A DNA stretch of 64,000 nucleotides from a virus. Every line of letters starts with the position of its first letter. The stretch's first letter is position 1. Where the stretch lies: IMG/VR virus record IMGVR_UViG_3300044591_000410, positions 1 to 64,000 of that record, one strand, 5' to 3'. Under the pieces are notes generated by a model. The model had not been told where the DNA came from. It ran no database searches and saw only the letters and a list, made by a program, of their open reading frames with translations. Made by a program: the position numbers and the translations under genes. Shown piece after piece: positions 37,922 to 44,509 of the stretch.

Positions 37922-38299
37922 ATGAAGGATGTCATCATCGTGACCCGCCATGCGGGTCTAGTCATTGTCCTCGCAGAGGACTACGGAATTGCGGGGCCAG
38001 TCTTGGCCCACGTTACTGCCGCAGATGTACGCGGCAAGGCCGTCGTTGGAGTGCTTCCGCTGCATTTGGCTGCGGAAGCGAAGTCGGTGACCGAGGTTAC
38101 CCTGAATCTCCCCCCCGAACTGCGGGGGCAAGAACTCACCATTGAGCAGGTGCGGCAGCATATGAAGGGACTCCGCACCTATGTGGTGCGAAGCCTTGAA
38201 GCCTTCAACCTCAACAACGAAGAGGAGTGGAGGTCGGGGTATGGTGGAAGCATGGGGTGGGGCTCGATCCCCGACCCCATCGGGAGGAAGTCGAAGTGA
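37922..38299 (+). CDS. Csx16-like protein (type III CRISPR-associated family), candidate anti-CRISPR
   Basis: A 125-residue protein. Residues 1-95 follow the Csx16 (Cas_VVA1548) family: an N-terminal VTRHAG, a middle VVGVLPLHLAAE matching the family GTLPvhLAAevC core, and LNLPPELRGQELT matching the L.L.lP...RGrELsa signature. From the literature as I recall, Csx16 is found beside type III CRISPR systems and is linked to handling cyclic oligoadenylate second messengers (ring-nuclease-type). A phage copy would suit blocking that signalling. The C-terminal 30 residues are an extra Gly/Trp-rich tail. ATG 37922 has a strong SD (aaaggag). The stop overlaps the next GTG. Family call fairly sure; role inferred. 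Confidence 0.75.
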   Translation: MKDVIIVTRHAGLVIVLAEDYGIAGPVLAHVTAADVRGKAVVGVLPLHLAAEAKSVTEVTLNLPPELRGQELTIEQVRQHMKGLRTYVVRSLEAFNLNNEEEWRSGYGGSMGWGSIPDPIGRKSK

Positions 38300-38610
38300 A
38301 GAAGCATCAGCCTTGGGGCAAGGACATCGTTATCATCAAGGTTTACGACCTTGATGCCGTGCTCCTCTTCGACCGTGCTGTAATCGAAGAGGTAGCAAGG
38401 GAAGAGGCGGAGAAGATCGCCTCGACCCTGTTCCCCGGATACAAGGTGCAATGGTGTACCCCGTCCGGAAAGACCCTTGGTCAGGTGACTGCCGCACCTG
38501 CACCGCAACACAAGTTGCCTGTTTGCCCTTTCTGTGGGCAACTCCTTGTCACCATGCGTGACGAGGTTGGAGCAAAGTGCGCCATGTGTTTCAGTTGGAT
38601 CCACGGATGA
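38296..38610 (+). CDS. Zinc-ribbon-like early protein coupled to the Csx16-like gene
   Basis: A 104-residue protein starting at GTG 38296, overlapping the Csx16-like stop (GTGA), with GGAGG 7 nt upstream. Residues 1-55 form an alpha/beta segment with DIVIIKVYDLDAVLLFDRAV. The C-terminus carries CPFCG and CAMC, a four-cysteine zinc ribbon (about 77-98). Coupling suggests a related function, perhaps a partner of the Csx16-like protein; no known family is recognised. Confidence 0.6.
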   Translation: MKKHQPWGKDIVIIKVYDLDAVLLFDRAVIEEVAREEAEKIASTLFPGYKVQWCTPSGKTLGQVTAAPAPQHKLPVCPFCGQLLVTMRDEVGAKCAMCFSWIHG

Positions 38611-38636
38611 TAGCGATTCGTGGACGCAGCACCTCT

Positions 38637-38656
38637 CGCGCGTAAACATACGCGCG
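38637..38656. repeat. CGCGCGT/ACGCGCG inverted repeat
   Basis: CGCGCGT (38637-38643) and ACGCGCG (38650-38656) around the loop AAACAT, 26 nt after the zinc-ribbon gene. A related half element recurs at 38708-38715 with its own GCATAC/GTATGC arms. It could be a terminator stem or a protein-binding dyad beside the repeats at 38667 and 38735. Confidence 0.4.
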
Positions 38657-38666
38657 TTGGTATATG

Positions 38667-38687
38667 GGCTTGATTTGTCCTAGTGGA
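38667..38687 (+). promoter_or_regulatory. 21-bp direct repeat, copy 1 (candidate promoter/operator)
   Basis: The 21-bp element beginning GGCTTGATTTGTCC and ending TAGTGGA is repeated perfectly at 38735-38755, 68 bp downstream. A shorter relative (TCCCTAGTGGA) lies at 37030-37041 in the main gap. TATGG precedes both copies. Perfect repetition in a non-coding gap of the cassette suggests a promoter or operator, possibly for the second RNA polymerase. Confidence 0.5.
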
Positions 38688-38734
38688 CAACGGCCCACGG
38701 CCTCTGCATACGCGCATATGTGTATGCTTATGGC

Positions 38735-38755
38735 GGCTTGATTTGTCCTAGTGGA
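38735..38755 (+). promoter_or_regulatory. 21-bp direct repeat, copy 2
   Basis: Identical to 38667-38687. The downstream bases differ (gatgctc versus caacggc), so the conserved unit is sharply bounded, as for a recognition site. It is followed after 8 nt by the hairpin at 38764. Confidence 0.5.
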
Positions 38756-38763
38756 GATGCTCA

Positions 38764-38796
38764 CCCCTGCATAGGCGAAGGCTTATGTGGGGGTTT
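38764..38796 (+). terminator. Hairpin with TTT after the repeats
   Basis: CCCC (38764-38767) with GGGG, and CATAGGC (38770-38776) with GCTTATG (38781-38787, one G-U), loop GAAG, then TTT at 38794-38796. If the repeats are promoters, this would act as an attenuator before the next gene. Confidence 0.4.
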
Positions 38797-38858
38797 CACC
38801 ATGCATCAGCGTAGGTGTATGGTTGTTTGGTTTCTTTCTTTATGAAAGGAAGGGGCAA

Positions 38859-39566
38859 ATGAACATCAGCCCCGATATCGTCCAGCAGATCCTCCTCTCC
38901 CTCTTGCAGAGTCAGGCTGCTTCTGCCACCACCACCGTGGCTCCCGCTCCTGTGGCTACGGCCTCCCCTTCGTGGGTTGACGCAGTCACCGCTGCCTTTC
39001 CTGCCATCGTTGGCAGCAACGGCAAGCGCGGGTCGATGAACATCGCGAAGAATCCTTGCTTCACGGCATCGACAAAGGAAGTTCACGAAGGTGTGAACAA
39101 CGAGATCGCCAACGGCAAGCCGGGGATTTGGTGCGCCGAGGCTTGCTACCGTGCTGCCAAGAAGGGCATTGCGGTCAGCGAGTACCTCAAGGCCAAGACT
39201 CCGGCTCCTGCCAAGGCTGCAACCCCTTCTCCTACCGTTACGGTGGCGACCATTCCGCCTGAACTGGCGGCAATGGCCGAGCAGATGGGCTTCACCTTGG
39301 TTCCCAAGGCTGATGCTTCCGTGGCTCCCCCTGTCAAGCGCATGAAGGGGCAGGCCCGTTTGACCTGCCTTCAGACTGCGTTGGCTGCGGCCAAGGCGGG
39401 CGAGCGCGGCGCTGCCAAGGTGGAGTTGGTGCAGGTCGGACTCCTCAAGGAGTCTGACAAGATGCGTCTTGGCAAGATGATCCCGCTGATCGAAGCGGAG
39501 ATTGCCAAGATGACCACGGTCAGCAAGGCTCCTCACGCGGGAGTCCCCAACCTGACGGTGGCCTGA
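38859..39566 (+). CDS. Early-cassette Ala/Pro-rich protein, unknown
   Basis: A 235-residue protein in GC-rich DNA. An N-terminal helix (MNISPDIVQQILLSLLQSQA) is followed by an Ala/Pro/Thr linker (21-37), a cysteine-containing domain (about 38-110; NPCFTASTKEVHEG, WCAEACYRAAKKG), a second Ala/Pro linker, and a basic helical C-terminus (about 155-235). I chose ATG 38859 because SD gaaaggaagg lies 8 nt upstream; the longer frame lacks one. The middle domain shares PC...YRAAK with the 37319 protein. No known function. Confidence 0.55.
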   Translation: MNISPDIVQQILLSLLQSQAASATTTVAPAPVATASPSWVDAVTAAFPAIVGSNGKRGSMNIAKNPCFTASTKEVHEGVNNEIANGKPGIWCAEACYRAAKKGIAVSEYLKAKTPAPAKAATPSPTVTVATIPPELAAMAEQMGFTLVPKADASVAPPVKRMKGQARLTCLQTALAAAKAGERGAAKVELVQVGLLKESDKMRLGKMIPLIEAEIAKMTTVSKAPHAGVPNLTVA

Positions 39567-39581
39567 ACATCCCGAGTTTCG

Positions 39582-39608
39582 GAGTATCCCTTCTACGGAA
39601 GGGAACTC
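39582..39608 (+). terminator. UACG-loop hairpin after the 38859 gene
   Basis: GAGT (39582-39585) with ACTC (39605-39608), bulged A, then TCCCTTC/GAAGGGA closing TACG. The outer GAGTTT/AAACTT arms (39574-39579, 39613-39618) may extend it. It has the same architecture as 37602-37628 with a different stem sequence, so the fold is conserved, not the bases. Confidence 0.5.
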
Positions 39609-39622
39609 TCCCAAACTTGGGG

Positions 39623-39648
39623 TACTAGTAACATACGGGTTACTAGTA
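39623..39648. promoter_or_regulatory. Perfect 10-bp palindrome upstream of the second RNA polymerase
   Basis: TACTAGTAAC (39623-39632) and GTTACTAGTA (39639-39648) around ATACGG. It lies 34 nt before the start of the RNA polymerase gene and is followed by AT-rich DNA and a good SD (gaaaggag). It could be an operator for a dimeric regulator or a transcript hairpin. Confidence 0.5.
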
Positions 39649-39681
39649 TAAGTTAGCATCTTCACTAGAAAGGAGAATCAC

Positions 39682-41715
39682 ATGAATCAGAAACTGCTTG
39701 AGCAGCAGTTTGTGGGTTGTGTGAACAACGCAGAAGTTGTGATTGCTGGTTTCGCAGAAGCCCTTGGTAACTTGCGGTTTAGCCGCAAGCCTGCATGGTT
39801 CAAGTTCGTGCAGCAGAATACCAACTGGGTGGCGAACGCTACGGTGTATGCCGTCGTTCGCAATGTTTCGGAACGAGCAACCACCGAAGTTCACGCTGTC
39901 ATTGCAGACCTTGCGTTTGCAATCCAGCGGGACTGGCAGGTGGATCGTAACGATGCGTTGACTTGGGCATGGAACATCGTTCACTTGGCTGAACAAGCCG
40001 GGTGGGTGACCTTGTACAAGACTTCGGAAATGACCCTCGTCAAGATGACCTCACGCTTTGCGTTTCAGCTGTATGAGAACAATGCGTGGGGCATGGCGGG
40101 TTGTTTCCGTCCACCGATGGTGGAACGACCACGGCCACACCGTGACAGTCGCCCCGGAGGATACCACAACCCACAGATGCGGCGTGGTATTAGCCACGGA
40201 TCATGGAAGGAACTTGCGAGTGCGCCTCGCATGATTCTCACCATGAATCGCATGATGTTCACGAAGTGGCATATCTCGCAAGAGATGTTGTCCATTGCGA
40301 AGGAAGTCTTTGCACTTCCTGAAGTGATCGTGGATCATCGTCGTGATCGGTATGGACACGACACCACGCTGGCAATGGCCGAGCAGTTCAGCGGTGTGGA
40401 GTTCTACAATCCCACCTACGCTGATGTTAGCGGTCGCATTTATTATGAGTGTGACTTGCTGTCACCGCAGGGCAATGACCTTGCGCGTGGTTTGCTGCAT
40501 GGAACAGACCATGCCCTTACTGATAAGGGTTGGTTCTGGCTTGCGGTGCATGTGGCAAACTCTTTCAGCGGCATCGGTGGCGTTGGTAAACTTGACAAGA
40601 CTCCTTACAAGGATCGTGTCAAGTGGACACACAAGAACTCCGATACGCTCTGCCTCGTTGCCGAAGACCCCATGCGTTACATGCATGTGTGGTTCAACGG
40701 CATCGGGAAGGGAGCGGGATCATTCCAAGCACTTGCTGCGCTGCTTGCTTGGCGACGAGCCAAGGACACCGGACGATGCTGTTTGCATGTGAGGTTGGAT
40801 CAGACAACCTCCAACTACGGCATCAAGGGTGGGCTGCTGCGAGATCAGCAACTGTGCGAGTTGACCAACATGGTTCCCTCGTCCGAGGTGCAGGATATGC
40901 ACAGCGTGACGGCTACAAACCTTATGGGTTTGTTGGCTGATTCCGATTATTCGGATTTCACAACCATGATTGCTGGGACACCGGACAAGCCTAACCGCAA
41001 GTTCGTCAAGTCACCCAGCATGGTCAGCGGCTACGGTGGTACGACCCGTGGCATTGCACAGTCGTTGTTTGGAAAGCGTGAGTGGGCTTTCCACGACAAC
41101 AAGTGGAAGAAGGTTGCCGAAGAAGGCAGCATCCCCGACCTTGTGTCTGGTGACGATCCTCGCCATCAGTTCAAGGTGGCAATGGATATTGCTTCCATGT
41201 GTAAGGAAGCAGTAGAAATCACCGCTCCCGGTGCGTTCAAGGTCATGCGTTATCTCAAGGAGGTTGTCAAGGTTGCCCGTGAGAAGAAGATGGAGAACAT
41301 TATGTGGTATTCTCCATCAGGCAAACTCATTGTGCTTCATCCTCGTAAGCGGGGTGAGCAGATGATCGTGGCATCATCCGAGTTTGGTGGTGCTTCACTC
41401 AAGTGGCATCCTTGGACTGATGAAACCAACTGGCGTAAGATGGCTACGGCCATCTCTCCACGATGGATTCAACCCATCGACGCTTCCCTTCTTCACATTG
41501 CAGGCAGTATGTTCCGGCATGAGTTTGCCGGGGTGCATGACTGCATCCAATGTCACCCCAATCAGATGGGGAAGTTTCTTGTGTACATGAGGAAGGCAAT
41601 GTACATGATTATGGAATCCAATCCTCTTGTCAAGTTCTGTGAGCAGTTCGGCATTACTGTTGAGCAGGGCGATTGGGATACCAAGGATTGCCTCAAGGCT
41701 AATCCTTGGCACTAA
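39682..41715 (+). CDS. Second, divergent single-subunit DNA-dependent RNA polymerase
   Basis: A 677-residue protein with all T7-type catalytic positions: DVSGR (D248-R252) followed by CDLLSPQGNDLARGLL, motif A aspartate D373 (RLDQTTSNYGIKGG), motif B R439, K443, Y451-G (spacing identical to T7 R627, K631, Y639), and motif C HD at H619-D620 (GVHDC, preceded by SPRWIQPIDASLLH). The N-terminal part before DxxGR is about 247 residues against 420 in T7, so promoter-recognition elements differ. It is GC-rich and uses CGN arginine codons. A separate canonical enzyme is at 47960. It probably transcribes a gene subset, such as the early cassette. Confidence 0.82.
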   Translation: MNQKLLEQQFVGCVNNAEVVIAGFAEALGNLRFSRKPAWFKFVQQNTNWVANATVYAVVRNVSERATTEVHAVIADLAFAIQRDWQVDRNDALTWAWNIVHLAEQAGWVTLYKTSEMTLVKMTSRFAFQLYENNAWGMAGCFRPPMVERPRPHRDSRPGGYHNPQMRRGISHGSWKELASAPRMILTMNRMMFTKWHISQEMLSIAKEVFALPEVIVDHRRDRYGHDTTLAMAEQFSGVEFYNPTYADVSGRIYYECDLLSPQGNDLARGLLHGTDHALTDKGWFWLAVHVANSFSGIGGVGKLDKTPYKDRVKWTHKNSDTLCLVAEDPMRYMHVWFNGIGKGAGSFQALAALLAWRRAKDTGRCCLHVRLDQTTSNYGIKGGLLRDQQLCELTNMVPSSEVQDMHSVTATNLMGLLADSDYSDFTTMIAGTPDKPNRKFVKSPSMVSGYGGTTRGIAQSLFGKREWAFHDNKWKKVAEEGSIPDLVSGDDPRHQFKVAMDIASMCKEAVEITAPGAFKVMRYLKEVVKVAREKKMENIMWYSPSGKLIVLHPRKRGEQMIVASSEFGGASLKWHPWTDETNWRKMATAISPRWIQPIDASLLHIAGSMFRHEFAGVHDCIQCHPNQMGKFLVYMRKAMYMIMESNPLVKFCEQFGITVEQGDWDTKDCLKANPWH

Positions 41716-41736
41716 TATGCTAGGAAAGGTTTGATA

Positions 41737-41976
41737 ATGACGCAGACGATGAAGCAGATCAAGCAGTTGATTTACTTTCATGCTCCCGATAAGGAGACTT
41801 TGGATAGGATGTTGGCGTTTCTTGATGCCAACGATAACTTGATTGCGGCACAGGATCGGCTTATTGATGCTTATAAGGATAACATCAAGAAGCAAAAGGA
41901 AATCATCGAAGCACAGAAAAATCTGTGTGAGATGCAGACGACGCAGATTCGGGTTCTCTCTGAAAGGAACGCATGA
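41737..41976 (+). CDS. Coiled-coil mini-protein, unknown
   Basis: A 79-residue protein, mostly one amphipathic helix (residues 25-75: RMLAFLDANDNLIAAQDRLI and KKQKEIIEAQKNLCEMQTTQ). I start at ATG 41737 after SD aggaaagg; a TTG at 41731 is in frame but less likely. It is first in a chain of overlapping small genes; the stop overlaps the next ATG. Confidence 0.55.
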   Translation: MTQTMKQIKQLIYFHAPDKETLDRMLAFLDANDNLIAAQDRLIDAYKDNIKKQKEIIEAQKNLCEMQTTQIRVLSERNA

Positions 41977-42203
41977 ACAGCATATTTGTCATTGTAGACA
42001 AGCAGGGTAATAAGACCGTGGTTGATAAGGATCATACGGTCTTTATCGTTAGAGAGTCCGCCTTTATTGATGCGGAATCTAATGATGAACCCATTAGTGA
42101 CATTCCTTGGTGTGTAGAATATAACCTTGACACTCTTTTGTTTTTGGGTTATAAAGCGTCTGAGTATCACATCTTTGAAGGAGATTTGAATGTTTGTAAG
42201 TAA
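41973..42203 (+). CDS. Mini-protein, unknown
   Basis: A 76-residue acidic alpha/beta protein starting with MNSIFVIVDKQGNKTVVDKD. The ATGA overlaps both neighbours. No family recognised. The DNA here is of intermediate composition between the GC-rich cassette and the AT-rich late genes. Confidence 0.5.
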   Translation: MNSIFVIVDKQGNKTVVDKDHTVFIVRESAFIDAESNDEPISDIPWCVEYNLDTLLFLGYKASEYHIFEGDLNVCK

Positions 42204-42450
42204 TAATAAAACAGGCGTTACCATTACTTTTGCCAATGGGTGGGAAATCTCTGCCCAATGGGGGCAAGGTACTTATAGTGATGGGTATTATGAAGGTGGT
42301 AGCCGTTGCCCCAACGCGGAAATTGCCATCTTTGATAACGACGATAACTTTGTTCGTTATGCACATCATAAGGATGATGTGATTGGTTATGTAGACCCTA
42401 ATGACTTTGTTCTGATGTGCGTTTGGGCAATGTCCCAAGAGAGACACTAA
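42190..42450 (+). CDS. Conserved phage small protein (NGW...QWG type)
   Basis: An 86-residue protein. TGVTITFANGWEISAQWGQG, a later AEIAIFDNDDNFV and DVIGYVDPNDFV follow a small protein family common in phages (GvTItFeNGwtvSvqwG...aEvAiwd...vvGy...dev). Its role is not known to me. SD ggag 6 nt upstream. Confidence 0.6.
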   Translation: MFVSNNKTGVTITFANGWEISAQWGQGTYSDGYYEGGSRCPNAEIAIFDNDDNFVRYAHHKDDVIGYVDPNDFVLMCVWAMSQERH

Positions 42451-42617
42451 TGAATAAAGATGGTTTTGTTACCGTTGTGGTTCTTAATGACGGTGAGACT
42501 TATACCGACATTACTGGGTGTTCTATTATGGTTGTCCCTGCTGAACAGTATTATAAAGCTGTTTCTGAAGGCGGGGATGCTAGGGATTTTGAACCTGTTG
42601 TAAAGGTAAATCTGTGA
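42450..42617 (+). CDS. Mini-protein, unknown
   Basis: A 55-residue protein (MNKDGFVTVVVLNDGETYTD...). I start at ATG 42450, whose first base is the last base of the previous stop. The TGA overlaps the next GTG. Beta-rich; no family recognised. Confidence 0.45.
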   Translation: MNKDGFVTVVVLNDGETYTDITGCSIMVVPAEQYYKAVSEGGDARDFEPVVKVNL

Positions 42618-42691
42618 TTGCCGCAGTAATTCTCTTGGCTTATGCCATCGTCGTTTGTGTTACCATTCACTCTCTTTGGAAGGACTATTAA
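42614..42691 (+). CDS. 25-residue membrane micro-protein
   Basis: It starts at GTG 42614 (GTGA overlap) and consists almost entirely of one hydrophobic helix (IAAVILLAYAIVVCVTIHSL). The TAATG join with the next gene supports real coupling. Function unknown. Confidence 0.4.
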   Translation: MIAAVILLAYAIVVCVTIHSLWKDY

Positions 42692-42837
42692 TGGAAAAGA
42701 TTATGGAACATTTCAATGCCCTTATGATGGCTGTTGAAGAACGGCATGAAGAGGAAGGGGATATGACGCATATCCTTACTATGATGTACGCTCTTGGTGA
42801 TCGTATTATGGAAGCCGATGATGCTAACGCTGACTAA
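42691..42837 (+). CDS. Acidic helical mini-protein, unknown
   Basis: A 48-residue, Met- and Glu-rich helix (MEKIMEHFNALMMAVEERHE). It overlaps the start of the kinase-like gene by about 17 nt. No family recognised. Confidence 0.45.
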   Translation: MEKIMEHFNALMMAVEERHEEEGDMTHILTMMYALGDRIMEADDANAD

Positions 42838-43579
42838 ACCTTTTATTTTTGACGGTTCCCTTTATCTTTATGATGAAGTGTTCTTTGATGAGGAACTAAA
42901 TCAAGAGGTAGCATTCTATGAGAATCTGCCTTATAATATTCGTACTCAATGTAGTGCGGGTAGTTGCGCTCTTTTTATCTGGAACAACGCAGAACCTAAT
43001 AACGACCATCAGTACGGTATTAAAATCTTTGACTATGGTATTGAAGAAAAGTGCAAGCAAGAGGCTTATAACTCTTTCCTTCGTCAAAAGGCTGCGGCTA
43101 GGGAAAGTCTTGCTCCTCCTGCTCACTTTATGATAAAGGTTTACCGTAATGGTAGGATGTGCTGGGGTTATACTACCAGCGTAGCCGAAGATACTACTTA
43201 TGTGTTCTTCCCCGAAGAAGAAGCCGATAATATGTATCAAGATTACGAAGCATCCTTTAATCTCGATAAGGAATATGCCATTACCAGTCTTTCTAATGTC
43301 CTCAAGTGTTACAATCTTACGGATATTCAAGACGATGCTAATGATCTAATGGATAAACTCAAAGAATCTGACCCCATGTCTTTTGAAGCATGGCTTTGTT
43401 ACAATGAGTATAACATTGTAGATGTATACCCACTTAAATGTAAGTTGGAAATGGTTGAATTGGTTATTAACGGTGATGTAGTGTATCTTGGCGGCGACTT
43501 GCATGGCGGTAACATTGGTTACTATAAGGGTAACCTTGTTTGTGTAGACTTTTCACACCACTCACAAGAAGGAGATTAA
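42821..43579 (+). CDS. Small protein-kinase-like protein
   Basis: A 252-residue protein with the order of a kinase core: YGIKIF with K68 (ATP-binding lysine), E81 in a following helix ending LAPP, a hinge-like region, then GGDLHGGNIGYYKGNLVCVDF giving D226, N231 (catalytic loop DLHxxN) and D243-F244 (metal-binding DF). This is the minimal pattern of kinase-like phosphotransferases such as APH/ABC1-type. T7 encodes a host-modifying kinase (gp0.7) in its early region, a functional analogy only. Start ATG 42821 fits SD ggaag; ATG 42818 is possible. The N-lobe is short and no clear Gly-rich loop is seen. Confidence 0.6.
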   Translation: MLTLTKPFIFDGSLYLYDEVFFDEELNQEVAFYENLPYNIRTQCSAGSCALFIWNNAEPNNDHQYGIKIFDYGIEEKCKQEAYNSFLRQKAAARESLAPPAHFMIKVYRNGRMCWGYTTSVAEDTTYVFFPEEEADNMYQDYEASFNLDKEYAITSLSNVLKCYNLTDIQDDANDLMDKLKESDPMSFEAWLCYNEYNIVDVYPLKCKLEMVELVINGDVVYLGGDLHGGNIGYYKGNLVCVDFSHHSQEGD

Positions 43580-43581
43580 TA

Positions 43582-43737
43582 ATGAAGTATAATAAGAACG
43601 AACTCACGCCTTTCCACCAGCGTATTGCAAGAGCCTATATCAAGGATCTTATTGCAGATCCTAATACCTGTGATATCCTTCGCAAGAAGTTGAAGGCTAA
43701 GGTTACTAAGAAGAAGGCTAAGAAGGTGCGTGTTTAA
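43582..43737 (+). CDS. Basic mini-protein, unknown
   Basis: A 51-residue protein with a helical N-terminus (KNELTPFHQRIARAYIKDLI) and a lysine-rich tail (KLKAKVTKKKAKKVRV). It may bind nucleic acid. ATG 43582 with SD aaggag, directly after the kinase-like gene. Confidence 0.5.
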   Translation: MKYNKNELTPFHQRIARAYIKDLIADPNTCDILRKKLKAKVTKKKAKKVRV

Positions 43738-43746
43738 GGAGAACCT

Positions 43747-43938
43747 GTGAATAACTGGATCATTAAGGTATTCTTTTCAGCGGATTTTGAAATCGTGTGG
43801 CATAGCGTCTATTGTAAGGACGAGTATATCGACTCGTTCTGCAATTATAACGACGCTGTTTCTTTCGTGTTGTATAACTCCCGCACTAACCCTGATGGCC
43901 GAATGGTCGGGGCTACTGATAGAGTCCCACATGGTTGA
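43747..43938 (+). CDS. Mini-protein, unknown
   Basis: A 63-residue protein starting at GTG 43747 with SD aaggag 6 nt upstream (MNNWIIKVFFSADFEIVWHS...). It overlaps the next gene by 8 nt. No family recognised. Confidence 0.45.
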   Translation: MNNWIIKVFFSADFEIVWHSVYCKDEYIDSFCNYNDAVSFVLYNSRTNPDGRMVGATDRVPHG

Positions 43939-44101
43939 GATTGTTCCCCTCCCTAAGGGACAGAGTAAGTTAATTATTAATAAACTAGTATCCCTTATAG
44001 TAGAAACCAAGGATCTAGATGCATGGATGCTTGGTTATTCTGCATCGTTCTGCTTCCCATATCTAACTAAAGATGAACAACAACTCCTCGACAACGCTTA
44101 G
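43931..44101 (+). CDS. Mini-protein, unknown
   Basis: A 56-residue protein (MVEIVPLPKGQSKLIINKLV...). ATG 43931 lacks a strong SD, so coupling to the upstream frame is likely. In-frame ATG 43895 would lengthen it by 12 residues. Confidence 0.4.
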   Translation: MVEIVPLPKGQSKLIINKLVSLIVETKDLDAWMLGYSASFCFPYLTKDEQQLLDNA

Positions 44102-44315
44102 TGATTACATTTCATTCCTTCGTGAACTGCGTGTTCTTATTCATTGTGAAATGGATCAAGATCCCGCTATTTCTCCCCGGCAATATGCCGACATTTGGAC
44201 AGCCGTAGATCTTGCATATGATCTTCTTCTTCAAGATAAGTTTTATGTGACTGCTGAAGAAGAACAGATTATTGAAGATTGCTTCTGTCGCTTTTATGGA
44301 GTAGGTAATGGATAA
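44073..44315 (+). CDS. Helical mini-protein, unknown
   Basis: An 80-residue acidic helical protein (LSDYISFLRELRVLIHCEMD...). It overlaps its upstream neighbour by 29 nt and the next by 8 nt. No motif recognised. Confidence 0.45.
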   Translation: MNNNSSTTLSDYISFLRELRVLIHCEMDQDPAISPRQYADIWTAVDLAYDLLLQDKFYVTAEEEQIIEDCFCRFYGVGNG

Positions 44316-44424
44316 GTATACCAAAGAAGATCTTAATATGATCTATAGACTCATGTGTTTGAATAAGTTCTGCGAGGCAATGGATATGCTTTGTGCTTTG
44401 ATGCATAAACATAACATCAAGTAA
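44308..44424 (+). CDS. 38-residue Met/Cys-rich peptide
   Basis: It encodes MDKYTKEDLNMIYRLMCLNK then FCEAMDMLCALMHKHNIK. It is helical with three cysteines. The ATG lies inside the end of the previous gene; SD ggagtagg. It ends 7 nt before tRNA-Lys. Confidence 0.4.
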   Translation: MDKYTKEDLNMIYRLMCLNKFCEAMDMLCALMHKHNIK

Positions 44425-44431
44425 TACCTTT

Positions 44432-44504
44432 GCCCCTATAGCTCAGTTGGTAGAGCAGTAGACTTTTAATCTATCGGTCGTAGGTTCGATCCCTACTGGG
44501 GGCA
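44432..44504 (+). tRNA. tRNA-Lys (anticodon TTT)
   Basis: 73 nt, full cloverleaf: acceptor GCCCCTA/TGGGGGC, D arm GCTC/GAGC with GTTGGTA loop, anticodon stem GTAGA/TCTAT with loop CTTTTAA, T arm GTAGG/CCTAC with TTCGATC, discriminator A. No encoded CCA. It decodes AAA, frequent in the late genes. Confidence 0.9.
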
Positions 44505-44509
44505 TTCAC

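Noticed and set aside
38600-38800. CRISPR array suggested by the 21-bp direct repeats
   Set aside because: Only two copies, 68 bp apart, with hairpins in between and no further spacing pattern.
38796-39665. A 289-codon - strand frame across the 38859 gene
   Set aside because: Common in GC-rich DNA; Arg/His/Gly-rich composition and no SD. The + strand frame has a strong SD and a following hairpin.
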